In this document: piece after piece, positions 32,201-41,654 of the stretch
Layout: each line of letters begins with the position of its first letter
Position numbering within the stretch: the stretch's first letter is position 1
DNA from: Phycicoccus sonneratiae
GTDB taxonomy: Bacteria; Actinomycetota; Actinomycetes; Actinomycetales; Dermatophilaceae
Assembly: GCF_016887965.1 (NCBI RefSeq)
Contig: NZ_JAFDVD010000014.1
Coordinates: 1 to 64,000, forward strand
Direction of reading: 5' to 3'
Length of the DNA: 64,000 nt
Made by a program: the position numbers and the translations under genes
Notes under the pieces: generated by a model
What the model saw: only the letters and a program-made list of their open reading frames with translations
Database searches by the model: none
Told to the model about the DNA's origin: nothing

Positions 32201-32968
32201 ATGAGCACACGGCCCCGGTGGGACGAGGGGCTCCCGGCCCGGCGCCTCGAGCGGGTCCGCGAGGCCGAGGTACCGCCGGCCGGCACCTGGCCGCTCACGG
32301 TCCCGGCCGTCGCCCAGGTCCTCGCGCACGGCCTCGACCTCGCCCGGTGCACGGTGCTCGTCGGCGAGAACGGGTCGGGCAAGTCCACCCTCGTCGAGGC
32401 GCTCGCGATGGCCGCCGGGATGAACGCCGAGGGCGGATCCACGGGCGCGCTGCACCGCACCCACGCCAGCGAGTCACCGCTCGACGAGTGGCTGCGGGTG
32501 GTCCGCGACCCCGGGGCGCCGCGCTGGGGGTACTTCGTGCGGGCCGAGACGATGCACGGGCTGTTCACCTACCTCGACACCTCGCGGGCCGAGTCGCCGT
32601 GGAGCCGCGACCCGCTGTTCCACACGCTCTCGCACGGCGAGTCCTTCGTCGCGCTGCTCGGGACGAAGCGGTTCCGGGGCGAGGGGCTGTTCGTCATGGA
32701 CGAGCCCGAGGCGGGCCTGTCGTTCTCGGCCCAGCTGCACCTCGTCGCCGAGCTCGCCGAGATGGCCCGCCGCCCGCGCACGCAGGTCGTCATCGCCACG
32801 CACTCGCCGGTGCTCGCGGCCATCCCCGGGGCGCACCTCCTCGAGCTGGGTGAGCACGGCATCCGGCCCAGTGCGTGGGACGAGCTCGACGTCGTCGCCC
32901 ACCACCGGGGCTTCCTCGACGACCCGCGCCGGTACCTGCGCCACGTCCTCGACGACCTCGAGGGGTGA
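32201..32968 (+). CDS. AAA family ATPase (RecF/ABC-type)
   Basis: 255 residues. Walker A GENGSGKST (near residue 48), an ABC-like signature region LSHGESF, and Walker B/D-loop LFVMDEPEAGLSF with a following switch His (ATHSPVL). These features define small stand-alone ATPases related to RecF/SMC heads rather than transporters. No partner is visible nearby. TACCGT is 6 nt before ATG 32201; leaderless expected. Possibly acts in DNA or RNP remodelling; function unproven. Confidence 0.85.
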   Translation: MSTRPRWDEGLPARRLERVREAEVPPAGTWPLTVPAVAQVLAHGLDLARCTVLVGENGSGKSTLVEALAMAAGMNAEGGSTGALHRTHASESPLDEWLRVVRDPGAPRWGYFVRAETMHGLFTYLDTSRAESPWSRDPLFHTLSHGESFVALLGTKRFRGEGLFVMDEPEAGLSFSAQLHLVAELAEMARRPRTQVVIATHSPVLAAIPGAHLLELGEHGIRPSAWDELDVVAHHRGFLDDPRRYLRHVLDDLEG

Positions 32969-32975
32969 CCCCGGC

Positions 32976-33845
32976 TCAGGCCGACAGCGCGCGTCGGAGC
33001 ACGGCGGTGGCCGACGCGTGGGCCGCCCGCAGCCCTTCCTCGAGCGGCCGGGTGCGGTGCTCGGTCGACAGCATCTCGACCCCCCACGGCCCCTCGAACC
33101 CGGCGGCCGTGAGGACGCGCACCAGACCGTCGAGGTCGAAGCAGCCCTCGCCGGGGTAGCGGCGGCGATGGACCGTGTCCTCGAAGAGCGTGCCCACCAC
33201 CTGGGGGTCGGCGTCGTTGAGCTCGACCGCGAACACGCTTCCCGGACCCAGGGCATCCGCGAGCTCGTCGAGCGAGGTGCCGGCGCGGAACACGTGCCAC
33301 GCATCGACGACGAGCCCGAGGTTCGGCACGCCGGCCTCCTCGACGAGCCGCGCCCCGAGCGGCAGCGTCGAGACGGTCGAGAACGGCAGCGGCTCGAGGG
33401 CGACGCGCACACCGCGCTCGCCGGCCGCCCGGGCCAGCGCGCGCAGCCCGGGGACGAGGTCGTGCGGGTCGGCGGGGCCGGTGTCGACGGGCGGACCGGC
33501 CTTGACGTGCAGGGCGCCGAGGGCGACGGCGGCGTCGAGGAGCAGGTCGCGCCGGCGGTCGGACTCCTCCTTCGCGACCCCGGAGGTCCACCAGTCCTCG
33601 ACGAGCTCGACCTCGGTGTGCCGCAAGCCGTTCGCGGCGACCAGCTCGCGGAGCCCGTCGAAGCCGATGGTGTCGCGCACGGGCAGGAGGTCGGCAAGGA
33701 CGAGGCCGAGCCCCTGCCAGCCGGTGGCGGCCACGGCCCGCACCCGCTCCTCGACCGACGACGGGCTGCGCTGCCGGCCGAGGGGCGAGGCGTCACCGGC
33801 GCTCGTCCAGCAGGTGGCGATGAGCTCGGGGTGTGCGGTCGGCAC
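32976..33845 (-). CDS. Sugar phosphate isomerase/epimerase, IolI-like
   Basis: 289 residues, TIM barrel of the xylose-isomerase type. Metal-ligand strands show VALEPLPF, GLVVDAWHVF and VELNDADP, and VEMLSTEHRTRPLEEGLRAA ends the barrel, the layout of IolI (2-keto-myo-inositol isomerase). The IolI label rests on layout and context. GTG 33845 with GAGGAGG upstream. Divergent from the IolE-like gene; the promoter region between them contains operator site 1. Confidence 0.78.
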   Translation of the reverse strand: MPTAHPELIATCWTSAGDASPLGRQRSPSSVEERVRAVAATGWQGLGLVLADLLPVRDTIGFDGLRELVAANGLRHTEVELVEDWWTSGVAKEESDRRRDLLLDAAVALGALHVKAGPPVDTGPADPHDLVPGLRALARAAGERGVRVALEPLPFSTVSTLPLGARLVEEAGVPNLGLVVDAWHVFRAGTSLDELADALGPGSVFAVELNDADPQVVGTLFEDTVHRRRYPGEGCFDLDGLVRVLTAAGFEGPWGVEMLSTEHRTRPLEEGLRAAHASATAVLRRALSA

Positions 33846-33894
33846 GGGACCTCCTCGACGGGTGGGAAGTTGGCGGTACCACTATGCTGGGTTG

Positions 33895-33915
33895 ACCTAA
33901 TGACCTAACATAATG
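33895..33915. promoter_or_regulatory. iol operator site 1
   Basis: Contains TAATGACCTAACATAA, matching the core shared with sites at 39656, 42583 and 43415. It lies between IolI-like and IolE-like genes, a few bases downstream of a TATGCT -10 (33884-33889). A GntR-family repressor encoded at 42634 is the likely ligand. Confidence 0.6.
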
Positions 33916-33952
33916 GCAGAGAGCCCTGCCCTCATCGTCGAGAGGATCCGCC

Positions 33953-34888
33953 GTGGCCGAGTCCAAGGCTGTCAACACGAACGACCCGCGGTACAGCAAG
34001 CTGACCATCGGGGTGTGCCCCGACCAGTGGGGCGTCTGGTTCCCCCAGGACGAGAAGCAGATCGACTGGGACGTCGCCCTCGACGAGATGGCCAGCGCCG
34101 GCTTCTCGGTGATGGAGACCGGGCCCTTCGGGTACTTCCCGACCGACCCCAAGCGTCTGCAGGAGGAGATGGACGCCCGTGGCTTCCGGGTCGTCGCCGG
34201 CACCGGCTGGGGCATCCTCCACAAGGCCGAGGCCTGGGCCGAGACGGAGAGGTTCTTCCGGCAGATCGGCGAGACGCACGCCGCGGTCGGCGCCGAGTAC
34301 GTCGTGCACCTGCCCCCGATGTTCCGCGACGAGAAGACCGGCGACTACATCGACGACAAGGTCCTCTCCACCGAGGCGTGGAACCTCTACATCAAGAACG
34401 CCGACCGGCTCGGGCGGATCATGAAGGAGGACTACGGCCTGAAGATGGTGCTCCACCCCCACGGGGACAGCCACATCGAGACGCCCGAGGACATCGACCG
34501 CGTCTTCCAGGCCACCGACCCCGAGTACGTCGGCTTCTGCCTCGACACCGGCCACATCATCTACGGCGACGGCGACCCGATGGAGCTGTGCCGGAAGTAC
34601 CCCGAACGGATCTCCTACGTCCACATCAAGGCGATGGACCAGAGCCTGGTCAAGCAGGCCCATGACGAGGACTGGCCGTTCGTCAAGGCCGTGCACGCCG
34701 GCGTCTCGGTGGCCCCGCCCGCCGGGCTGCCCGACATGGGCGACCTCATCGAGGCGCTCGCCGACCTCGACAAGGAGCTCTACGTCGTCTGCGAGCAGGA
34801 CATGTACGGGTGCCCCAAGGACCAGCCGCTCCCCATCGCCGTGCAGACCCGCGAGTACCTCGCCTCCCTCGGCCTCGGCCTGAAGTGA
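33953..34888 (+). CDS. iolE: IolE-like inosose dehydratase / sugar isomerase
   Basis: 311 residues, TIM-barrel fold. Metal-site strands: [38 protein letters not shown] and a late CEQDMY. The C-terminus [18 protein letters not shown] resembles IolE proteins, which dehydrate scyllo-inosose to a diketo product. GTG 33953 with GAGAGGA upstream. First gene of a plus-strand operon with a dehydrogenase and a Usp protein. Confidence 0.8.
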   Translation: MAESKAVNTNDPRYSKLTIGVCPDQWGVWFPQDEKQIDWDVALDEMASAGFSVMETGPFGYFPTDPKRLQEEMDARGFRVVAGTGWGILHKAEAWAETERFFRQIGETHAAVGAEYVVHLPPMFRDEKTGDYIDDKVLSTEAWNLYIKNADRLGRIMKEDYGLKMVLHPHGDSHIETPEDIDRVFQATDPEYVGFCLDTGHIIYGDGDPMELCRKYPERISYVHIKAMDQSLVKQAHDEDWPFVKAVHAGVSVAPPAGLPDMGDLIEALADLDKELYVVCEQDMYGCPKDQPLPIAVQTREYLASLGLGLK

Positions 34889-34905
34889 CCCAGGAGACCG
34901 ACGAC

Positions 34906-35910
34906 ATGACCGTCCGCATCGGGATGATCGGCCCCGGGGGCATGGGGCAGGCCCACATCGACCGCATCCACACCGTCATCGCCGGCGGTCGGGTCGTCGC
35001 CGTCAGCGATGTCAACGCCGACAACGCGCAGGCCGTCGCCGAGCGCATCGGGGCTGTCGCCCACGCCGGCTCGGCCGAGCTCATCTCCAGTCCCGAGGTC
35101 GACGCCGTGATGATCTGCAGCTTCGGCCCGGCCCACGAGGTCGACGTGCTCGCGTGCATCGCCGCGGGCAAGCCGGTGTTCTGCGAGAAGCCGCTGACGC
35201 CGACGGCCGACGCCGCGCTGCGGATCATGGACGCCGAGCAGGCTGCCGGCCGCAAGCTCGTCACCGTCGGGTTCATGCGCCGCTTCGACGCCGGCTACCG
35301 GCAGATGAAGGCCCTCCTCGACTCCGGCGACCTCGGCGAGACCCTCATGGTGCACTGTGCCCACCGCAACCCCACGGTGCCGGAGATCTACACCTGGGAC
35401 ATGGCGATCAACGACACGGCGATCCACGAGGTCGACACCATGCGCTGGCTGCTCGGCGAGGAGTTCGTCTCCGCCCGGGTCGACACCCCGAAGAAGACCT
35501 CCCTGCGCTTCCCGCACCTCCAGGACCCGCTCGTGCTCATCCTCACGAGCGAGTCGGGCGTCCGCGTCGACGACGAGATCTTCGTCAACTGCCAGTTCGG
35601 CTACGACATCCGCTGCGAGGCCGTCGCCGAGAAGGGTGCCGTGAGCCTCGCCGACCAGAACGTCATCGACGTGCGCTCGGGTTTCAGGGCCTCGAACGCC
35701 ATCACCCGCGACCACAACGAGCGGTTCTGGGGCGCCTTCGTCACCGAGGTCCAGGAGTGGATCTCGGCGGTGGCCCGGGGCGAGCACACGGGGTCGACCT
35801 CGTGGGACGGCTACGCCGCCGCCTGCGTCTGCGACGCCGGGGTCCAGGCCCTGACCGAGGACGGCGAGGTCGCCGTCGAGATGATCGAGAAGCCGGCGTT
35901 CTACGCCTGA
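34906..35910 (+). CDS. Gfo/Idh/MocA oxidoreductase (inositol dehydrogenase family)
   Basis: 334 residues. Rossmann motif [12 protein letters not shown] at the start, the EKP signature in VFCEKPLTP, and the C-terminal domain motif [11 protein letters not shown] with downstream NDTAIHEVD. This is the pattern of IolG-type myo-inositol 2-dehydrogenases. A second family member, at 46283, is nearer to iolA; the two may prefer different inositol isomers. ATG 34906 follows the IolE-like stop by 17 bases with AGGAGACC upstream. Confidence 0.86.
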   Translation: MTVRIGMIGPGGMGQAHIDRIHTVIAGGRVVAVSDVNADNAQAVAERIGAVAHAGSAELISSPEVDAVMICSFGPAHEVDVLACIAAGKPVFCEKPLTPTADAALRIMDAEQAAGRKLVTVGFMRRFDAGYRQMKALLDSGDLGETLMVHCAHRNPTVPEIYTWDMAINDTAIHEVDTMRWLLGEEFVSARVDTPKKTSLRFPHLQDPLVLILTSESGVRVDDEIFVNCQFGYDIRCEAVAEKGAVSLADQNVIDVRSGFRASNAITRDHNERFWGAFVTEVQEWISAVARGEHTGSTSWDGYAAACVCDAGVQALTEDGEVAVEMIEKPAFYA

Positions 35911-35924
35911 CCCGAGGAGACCCG

Positions 35925-36347
35925 ATGACCGTCGCCGTCGCACACCACGCCAGCGGGGCCAGCGCCTACGTCATGGAGGCCGCGGTCGACGAGGCCGCTC
36001 GCCGCGACACCACCCTGGTGGTGATCAACGTCGTGACGACCAAGGACCTCGACACCGAGGAGGCGCTGCGCTCCGGTATCGGGGGCCTGGTCGAGCAGGC
36101 GGCGGCGGCCCGGGGAGTCGACGGTGTCGGGTGGGAGGTGGTCATCGCGACGAGCGAGGACGCCACCATCGACGACACGGCGACGGCCATCCTCGATGCC
36201 GCGGAGGCTGCAGGCGCCCAGATGCTCGTCATCGGTGCGCGCCGTCGCTCACGGGTCGGAAAAGCCTTCCTCGGCAGCGTGACCCAGGAGCTCCTGCTCG
36301 ACTCCAGCGTCCCGGTCCTCGTCGTCAAGGACCCGGTCTCCGCCTGA
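35925..36347 (+). CDS. Universal stress protein (UspA family)
   Basis: 140 residues. The single Usp domain shows a short N-terminal strand (VAVAHHASG), then MLVIGARRRSRVGKAFLGSVTQELLLDSSVPVLVV, which contains the ATP-binding G-2x-G-9x-G(S/T) motif. A Usp protein inside an inositol operon is unusual but is reported in some actinobacterial sugar operons. ATG 35925 follows the dehydrogenase by 14 bases with GAGGAGA upstream; last gene of the operon. Confidence 0.88.
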   Translation: MTVAVAHHASGASAYVMEAAVDEAARRDTTLVVINVVTTKDLDTEEALRSGIGGLVEQAAAARGVDGVGWEVVIATSEDATIDDTATAILDAAEAAGAQMLVIGARRRSRVGKAFLGSVTQELLLDSSVPVLVVKDPVSA

Positions 36348-36410
36348 GTCGTACCCCGGCCGCGCGGGTCGGATCCGCGTCGCGTGGGTCCGGGGCCCCC
36401 GGACGACGAA

Positions 36411-36441
36411 AGCCCCCGGCGACCCAGTTCCGCCGGGGGCT
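36411..36441. terminator. Bidirectional terminator
   Basis: Perfect 11-bp stem AGCCCCCGGCG with complement and a 9-nt loop, lying between the convergent Usp and ABC ATPase genes. Confidence 0.83.
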
Positions 36442-36468
36442 CCCGTCGCCGAGGCGAACGGGACGAGC

Positions 36469-37374
36469 TCAGAGGCTCTCGTCCTGTTCCTCCTCGAGGA
36501 GCTCGGCCCGCGCGTCGGCCGCGAGGGTCGGCGCCACCACGTCGGCCGCACCGTCCGGCGCCGGCGGAACGACCTTGCCGGGGTCGGCCCCGGCCAGCTC
36601 GTGGGACAGCTCGGCGAGCTCCTGCCCGCCGGCCATCTCTCCCGTCAGCTGCTCGAGGGTGAGCTCGTCGCGGTGGGCGTCGAGGACCACCCTGCCGAGC
36701 TTGAGGATGACGAAGTGGTTGCCCACGAGGTAGGCGTGGTGCGGGTTGTGGGTGATGAAGATGACCCCGAGGCCGGCGTCACGCATCTTGAGGATGTACT
36801 TGAGCACCACGCCCGACTGCTTGACCCCGAGGGCGGCCGTCGGCTCGTCGAGGATGACGACGTTGGCACCGAAGTAGATCGCCCGGGCGATCGCGATGAC
36901 CTGTCGCTGTCCTCCCGACAGGGCCGACACCGGCCGGTCCAGGTCGGGAATGACGATGCCCATCTTGGTGAGCTCCTCGCCGGCGACCTTCTTCATCTCG
37001 TCGATGTCGAGGCCTACGCCCTTGCGGATCTCGTTGCCCAGGAAGAAGTTGCGCCACACGGACATCAGCGGCGCCAGAGCGAGGTCCTGGTACACCGTGG
37101 CGATGCCCGACGACTGGGCCACTCGTGGGGAAGCGAAGTGGGTCTCCTCCCCGTCGAGCTTCATCGAGCCCTCCGTGTAGTCGTGCAGGCCGGCGATGAT
37201 CTTGATGAGGGTCGACTTGCCCGCCCCGTTGTCGCCGAGAACGCAGGTGACCTCACCCTTGCGGACCCGGATGTTCACCCCACGCAACGCGTGGACGTTG
37301 CCGTAGCGCTTGCCGATGTCGTCGAGCTCGAGGATCGGTGCCGTGGTGGTCCTGGTCTGGTCGGTGATGGTCAT
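36469..37374 (-). CDS. Sugar ABC transporter ATP-binding protein (CUT2-type, single domain)
   Basis: 301 residues; energises the importer formed with the next two genes. Walker A GDNGAGKST, signature LSGGQ, Walker B VVILDEPTAAL, and H-loop THNPH are all present. One nucleotide domain only (RbsA has two). About 60 acidic residues at the C-terminus (ADVVAPTLAADARAELLEEEQDESL) are an unusual extension. Overlaps the permease stop by 4 bases, so they are co-translated. Substrate inferred as inositol from context. Confidence 0.9.
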   Translation of the reverse strand: MTITDQTRTTTAPILELDDIGKRYGNVHALRGVNIRVRKGEVTCVLGDNGAGKSTLIKIIAGLHDYTEGSMKLDGEETHFASPRVAQSSGIATVYQDLALAPLMSVWRNFFLGNEIRKGVGLDIDEMKKVAGEELTKMGIVIPDLDRPVSALSGGQRQVIAIARAIYFGANVVILDEPTAALGVKQSGVVLKYILKMRDAGLGVIFITHNPHHAYLVGNHFVILKLGRVVLDAHRDELTLEQLTGEMAGGQELAELSHELAGADPGKVVPPAPDGAADVVAPTLAADARAELLEEEQDESL

Positions 37375-38408
37375 GCCTGCGCCTTCCTCTTCACGGCCTG
37401 GTTGACGAGGACCGCCCCGATGAGCAGGACGCCCATGAAGGTCTTTAGCCAGTCGACGTCCCAGCCCGCGTAGGTGATGCCGAGGTTGGTCATGCCGTAG
37501 ATCAGGGCACCGACCGTCGCGCCGGCCACCGAGCCGTAGCCACCGGTGAGCAAGCAGCCGCCGATGACCGCCGCGATGATGTAGATGAACTCGTAGCCGA
37601 CGCCGGCCCCGGACTGCACGTTGTTGTACTCGAAGAGGTTGTGCATCCCGAGGAGCCAGGCTCCGAAGCCGACGCCCATGAAGAGCACGACCTTGGTGGC
37701 GGTGACGGGCACACCGACGGCGCGGGCCGCCGCGGAGTCTCCGCCGGCGGCGAAGATCCAGTTGCCGTACTTGGTCCGGAGCAGGACGAAGGACAGGATC
37801 CCGGTGAGGATCAGCCAGTAGATGACGGGGATCTTCAGCTCGATCGGCCCGAGCTGCCAGGTGGAGGCGAACACCGCGTGCGCGGTGCTCCACCCGTCCA
37901 TGTCACTGATGTTGTTCGACGAGACGCCGCCCGCGATGATGCGGGTCAGCGCGAGGTTGGCTCCGGAGAGCACGAAGAACGAACCGAGCGTCACGAGGAA
38001 GCTGGGCAGCTTCGTGGCCTGCAGCAGCCAGCCGTTGAAGGCGCCGACCGCCACCGAGAAGACGAGCGCGATGGTCACGCCCATCCACACGTTGAGCCCG
38101 AAGTACCAGGTGGCGTGGGCCGCACAGAGGCTCGACGAGACCACCGCGACACCAGCGGAGAGGTCGAACTCCCCACCGATCATCAGCAGGGACACGAAGA
38201 CCGCCATGATCCCGATGGTCGACGCCTGGTACATCACGGTGCCGATGTTCCCCAGCTCGCGGAAGGCGGGAGCCATGACGAGGAACAGGGCGGCGATGGC
38301 CACGGCGCCGATCACGGCCCCGACGGCCGGCATCCCGAGGTAGGTGGACAGAGACGACCGGGCCTGGACCCGGTCGTCTCCTGCCACCGCTGGTGTCGCG
38401 GTGCTCAT
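37371..38408 (-). CDS. Sugar ABC transporter permease (CUT2-type)
   Basis: 345 residues, about ten predicted membrane helices of the RbsC/BPD_transp_2 family (VGAVIGAVAIAALFLVM; LLMIGGEFDLSAGVAVVSS contains the family's conserved GxDLSxG element). Forms the channel with the ATP-binding protein. ATG 38408. Preceded in the same operon by the binding protein, 8 bases upstream. Confidence 0.92.
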   Translation of the reverse strand: MSTATPAVAGDDRVQARSSLSTYLGMPAVGAVIGAVAIAALFLVMAPAFRELGNIGTVMYQASTIGIMAVFVSLLMIGGEFDLSAGVAVVSSSLCAAHATWYFGLNVWMGVTIALVFSVAVGAFNGWLLQATKLPSFLVTLGSFFVLSGANLALTRIIAGGVSSNNISDMDGWSTAHAVFASTWQLGPIELKIPVIYWLILTGILSFVLLRTKYGNWIFAAGGDSAAARAVGVPVTATKVVLFMGVGFGAWLLGMHNLFEYNNVQSGAGVGYEFIYIIAAVIGGCLLTGGYGSVAGATVGALIYGMTNLGITYAGWDVDWLKTFMGVLLIGAVLVNQAVKRKAQA

Positions 38409-38415
38409 CGTCCGG

Positions 38416-39417
38416 TCACCGCGTCCCGTTGGCCGCGAAGCCCGCGACGGCCTCGACGTTGCTCGCGTCGATGAACGCCGGACCCGTCGCGACGTTCTGG
38501 CCGCCGCCGAGGGTGTTGCCGTTCTTCTTGTAGAGCCAGATGCTGTCGATGGCCAGGTAACCCTGGAGGTAGGGCTGCTGGTCGACCGCGAAGGTCACCG
38601 ACTTGTCCTGGATCGCCTTGATGAGCTCCTCGTTCGTGTCGAACGTGCCGACCTTCGCGCTGCTGCCCGCGGACTTCACGGCCTTGCCGGCGTCGAGGGC
38701 GAACTGCGCCCCGAGGGTGACGACGTAGTCGACCGTCTTGTCCTGGGTGAGCGCGGCCTGGATCTTCGTCGTCACGTCCGCGTCGTCGCGGCCGTTGACG
38801 TAGAGCCGGGTGACCTTGGCCCCGCCGGCACCCTTGGTGACACCGTCGCAGCGGGCCTCGAGCTGGGACTGGCCCTGCTCCTGGATGACGCAGAGGATGT
38901 TCTTCGCGCCGTCACCGGCCGCCTTCTGACCGACCGCGAGACCCGCGTCGCTCTCGCCCTGGCCGAAGTAGCCGATGGCGCCGAGCCCGAGGGCGTCCGG
39001 CCCACCCGCGTTGAACATCGACACCGGGATGCCGGCGGCGACGGCCTTCTTGATGACGTCGCCGATGGCGCCCGTGTTCGGGTCGGTGACCGCGATGCCG
39101 TCCGGCTTCTTGTCGATGGCGGCCTGGATGAGCTGGGCCTGCTTGGTGGCGTCCGGGTCGTTCGTGTACTGGAAGTCGACGCCGTCCTTGGCGGCGGCCG
39201 CCTCCGCGCCCTTGCGGATGCGGTCCCAGAACGTGTCACCGGGAGCCTGGTGGGTGACCATGATGATGGTCATCGTCTTCTCGGCGGCCGCGCCGGTGTC
39301 GGCGGAGCTGTCGGTCGATGCCTTGCCGCCGCTGGAGCTGCACGCGGCCAGGGCGATGGTGGCGGATGCCGCGACGACGGAGGCCGTGAGCGCCTTCCGG
39401 AATCGACTCTGATTCAT
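38416..39417 (-). CDS. Periplasmic-type sugar-binding lipoprotein
   Basis: 333 residues. Signal peptide with lipobox LAAC (Cys26), then a Peripla_BP_4-type sugar-binding fold (MTIIMVTHQAPGDTFWDRIRKGAEAAA; DGIAVTDPNTGAIGDVIKKAV). First gene of the importer operon: binding protein, permease, ATPase. Likely captures myo-inositol or a related cyclitol given its place between iol genes. ATG 39417 with AAAGGAC upstream. Confidence 0.91.
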   Translation of the reverse strand: MNQSRFRKALTASVVAASATIALAACSSSGGKASTDSSADTGAAAEKTMTIIMVTHQAPGDTFWDRIRKGAEAAAAKDGVDFQYTNDPDATKQAQLIQAAIDKKPDGIAVTDPNTGAIGDVIKKAVAAGIPVSMFNAGGPDALGLGAIGYFGQGESDAGLAVGQKAAGDGAKNILCVIQEQGQSQLEARCDGVTKGAGGAKVTRLYVNGRDDADVTTKIQAALTQDKTVDYVVTLGAQFALDAGKAVKSAGSSAKVGTFDTNEELIKAIQDKSVTFAVDQQPYLQGYLAIDSIWLYKKNGNTLGGGQNVATGPAFIDASNVEAVAGFAANGTR

Positions 39418-39441
39418 GGGGACGGTGTCCTTTCGGGGCGT

Positions 39442-39465
39442 ACCTCCCGCAACCCTGCGGGAGGT
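39442..39465 (-). promoter_or_regulatory. 5' leader hairpin of the importer operon
   Basis: Perfect 10-bp stem ACCTCCCGCA with complement and a 4-nt loop, 25 bases before the binding-protein start. With the promoter at 39650 upstream it would be in the 5' leader of the mRNA, so it more likely stabilises the mRNA or attenuates it than terminates it. Confidence 0.5.
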
Positions 39466-39646
39466 CTGGGTGCCGCGCCGGTGGGCCCATGGAGGCCTGC
39501 CCGGGATGCGCGCTCGCGACGATGCGGCGGTGGCCGGTGGGGTCGGAGGGAGGGTGTCCCCGCCGGCGGTCCACGGACCGGTCGAGCTGTTCAGTTGGGT
39601 GGGCCGGGGTGGCCTCGGGTGTTATTGGACCGCTTGGAGGATGATG

Positions 39647-39670
39647 ATGTCAAGCAATTGTCCTGACATT
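39647..39670 (-). promoter_or_regulatory. iol operator site 2 and promoter of the importer operon
   Basis: AATTGTCCTGACATT (39656-39670, plus-strand sense) matches the iol operator core. On the minus strand a good -35, TTGACA, directly follows it, with a weaker -10 (TCCAAT/CAATAA) 18-20 nt further. The operator therefore overlaps the promoter of the binding-protein gene. Confidence 0.6.
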
Positions 39671-39698
39671 CGGTCATTCTGTGACCGGGTCGAGACCA

Positions 39699-41609
39699 TC
39701 AGAGGTAGGGGCGCTGGGCCCTCTTGTTCTCGAGGTGCTCCTCGAAGGCCTGCTGCGTCGACTCCAGCGCCGAGACCTCGGACACCGGCACGTCCCACCA
39801 GGCCGACCCGGGCGGGTTCGGGCCCAGGAGGTCGGTCTCGATGTAGAGGACGGTCGTGTGGTCGGAGGCCGCGGCCTTCGCGTAGTTCTCCCGGAACTCG
39901 GCCATCGACCCGCAGCGCAGCACGTCGGCGCCCCACGACTCGGCGTTGGCGGCGAGGTCGAACGGCACGTTCTCGCCGTCGAGGCGGCCGGTGGAGGCCT
40001 GCCGCATCCGGTACTTCGTCCCGAACCGCTGGGAGCCGCGTGACTCGGACAGCGCTCCGATGGAGGCGAACCCGTGGTTCTGGAGCAGCACGAGGATGAC
40101 CTTGACCCCTTCGGAGACGATCGTCGCGAGCTCCATCGGCAGCATCTGGTACGTGCCGTCTCCGACGATGGCGACCACCTGCTGCGCATCCCCCACGGCC
40201 ATCTTCACCCCGAGGGAGGCCGGGATCTCGTAGCCCATGCAGGAGTACGCGTACTCGACGTGGTACTGCTCGGGAGTCGAGGCGCGCCACAGGCACTGGA
40301 GGTCGCCGGGCATCGAGCCCGCCGCGTTGATGACGACGTCCTTCGGGCCCATCAGCTCGTTGAGCGCGCCGAAGACCTCGGTCTGCGCGGGGAGCGGGGT
40401 GTGGTCGCGGTGGAAGCACTCGTCGACGACCTGCTGCCACGCGGCGTCGAGGTCGACGGCCTCCTGGCGGTAGGCGTCGTCGACCCGCCAGCCGGCCAGC
40501 CCGTCCGTGAGGGCGCGCAGGGCCTCGCGGGCGTCGGCGAGGAGCATCGTCGCCCCGTGCTTGGCCGCGTCGAAGCCGAGGACGTTGACGTTGACGAAGC
40601 GCACGTCCTCGTCGGCGAAGACCGTGTGGCTGGCGGTCGTGAAGTCGGAGTAGCGGGTGCCGATACCGATGACGACGTCGGCCTCGCGGGCCAGCGCGTT
40701 CGCTGCCGAGGAGCCGGTGGACCCCACGCCGCCGACGGCGGACGGGTGGTCCCAGTTGATGGCGCCCTTGCCGGCGTGGGTGTCGGACACCGGGATCCCC
40801 GTGGCGGTGGCGAACGCCCGCAGCTCCTCGGAGGCCTCCGAGTACACGACCCCACCACCGGCGACGACGAGCGGTCGCTTCGCCGAGCGGATGACCTCGA
40901 GGGCCCGGGCCAGTGCGGCGGGCTCGGGGACGGGTCGGCCGATGTGCCACACCCGCTTGCGGAAGAAGGCCAGCGGCCAGTCGTGGGCCTCGGCCTGGAC
41001 GTCCTGCGGGAGGCAGACCGTGACGGCGCCGGTGTCGGCGGGGTCGGTGAGCACGCGCATCGCGTTCATCAGCGAGGGGATGAGCTGCTCGGGCCGGTGC
41101 ACCCGGTCGAAGAAGCGCGACACCGGGCGGAAGGCGTCGTTGACGCTCACCGACAGGTCGCCCGGGTCCTCGAGCTGCTGGAGCACGGGGTCGGGGACGC
41201 GGTTGGCGAACTGGTCGGCGGGGAACAGGAGCACCGGGATGCGGTTGGTCGTCGCGAGCGCCGCCCCGGTGACCATGTTCGTCGCGCCCGGGCCGATCGA
41301 GGTCGTCACGGCCAGCACCTGGCGGCGGTTCCGGGTGCGGGAGAACGCCGTCGCCGCGTGCACGGCACCCTGCTCGTTGCGTGCGAGGTAGTACGGCAGG
41401 TCGCCGAGCACGTCGTCGCCGCTCGCGCCCTCCTCGCCCTGCACCTGGGCCTGGAGCAGCGCCTGCCCGACCCCCGCGACGTTGCCGTGACCGAAGATGC
41501 CGAACATCCCGGTGACGAGCCGCTGCTCGACCCCGTCGCGCTCGGAGTACTGGGCGGCCAGGAACTTCACGAGCGCCTGGGCGGTGGTCAGCCGCACGGT
41601 CGCGGTCAT
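39699..41609 (-). CDS. iolD: 3D-(3,5/4)-trihydroxycyclohexane-1,2-dione hydrolase
   Basis: 636 residues, a thiamine diphosphate enzyme that opens the inositol ring. TPP-enzyme signatures are clear: N-terminal FGIFGHGNVAGVGQAL, central CLPQDVQAE, and C-terminal VAIVGDGTYQMLPMELATIV with the GDG...N-like ThDP motif (GDGTYQ). Length fits IolD. ATG 41609. It is downstream of the IolH-like gene by 45 bases in one operon. Confidence 0.94.
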   Translation of the reverse strand: MTATVRLTTAQALVKFLAAQYSERDGVEQRLVTGMFGIFGHGNVAGVGQALLQAQVQGEEGASGDDVLGDLPYYLARNEQGAVHAATAFSRTRNRRQVLAVTTSIGPGATNMVTGAALATTNRIPVLLFPADQFANRVPDPVLQQLEDPGDLSVSVNDAFRPVSRFFDRVHRPEQLIPSLMNAMRVLTDPADTGAVTVCLPQDVQAEAHDWPLAFFRKRVWHIGRPVPEPAALARALEVIRSAKRPLVVAGGGVVYSEASEELRAFATATGIPVSDTHAGKGAINWDHPSAVGGVGSTGSSAANALAREADVVIGIGTRYSDFTTASHTVFADEDVRFVNVNVLGFDAAKHGATMLLADAREALRALTDGLAGWRVDDAYRQEAVDLDAAWQQVVDECFHRDHTPLPAQTEVFGALNELMGPKDVVINAAGSMPGDLQCLWRASTPEQYHVEYAYSCMGYEIPASLGVKMAVGDAQQVVAIVGDGTYQMLPMELATIVSEGVKVILVLLQNHGFASIGALSESRGSQRFGTKYRMRQASTGRLDGENVPFDLAANAESWGADVLRCGSMAEFRENYAKAAASDHTTVLYIETDLLGPNPPGSAWWDVPVSEVSALESTQQAFEEHLENKRAQRPYL

Positions 41610-41654
41610 CGTCGACTCCTTCGTCGGGCAGGGTTCTCGGCCGGGTCCGGCCGG

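Noticed and set aside
39442-39465. Rho-independent terminator for iolD
   Set aside because: It lies after the promoter and operator of the importer operon and near its start codon, so it is more likely part of the leader. No T tract.
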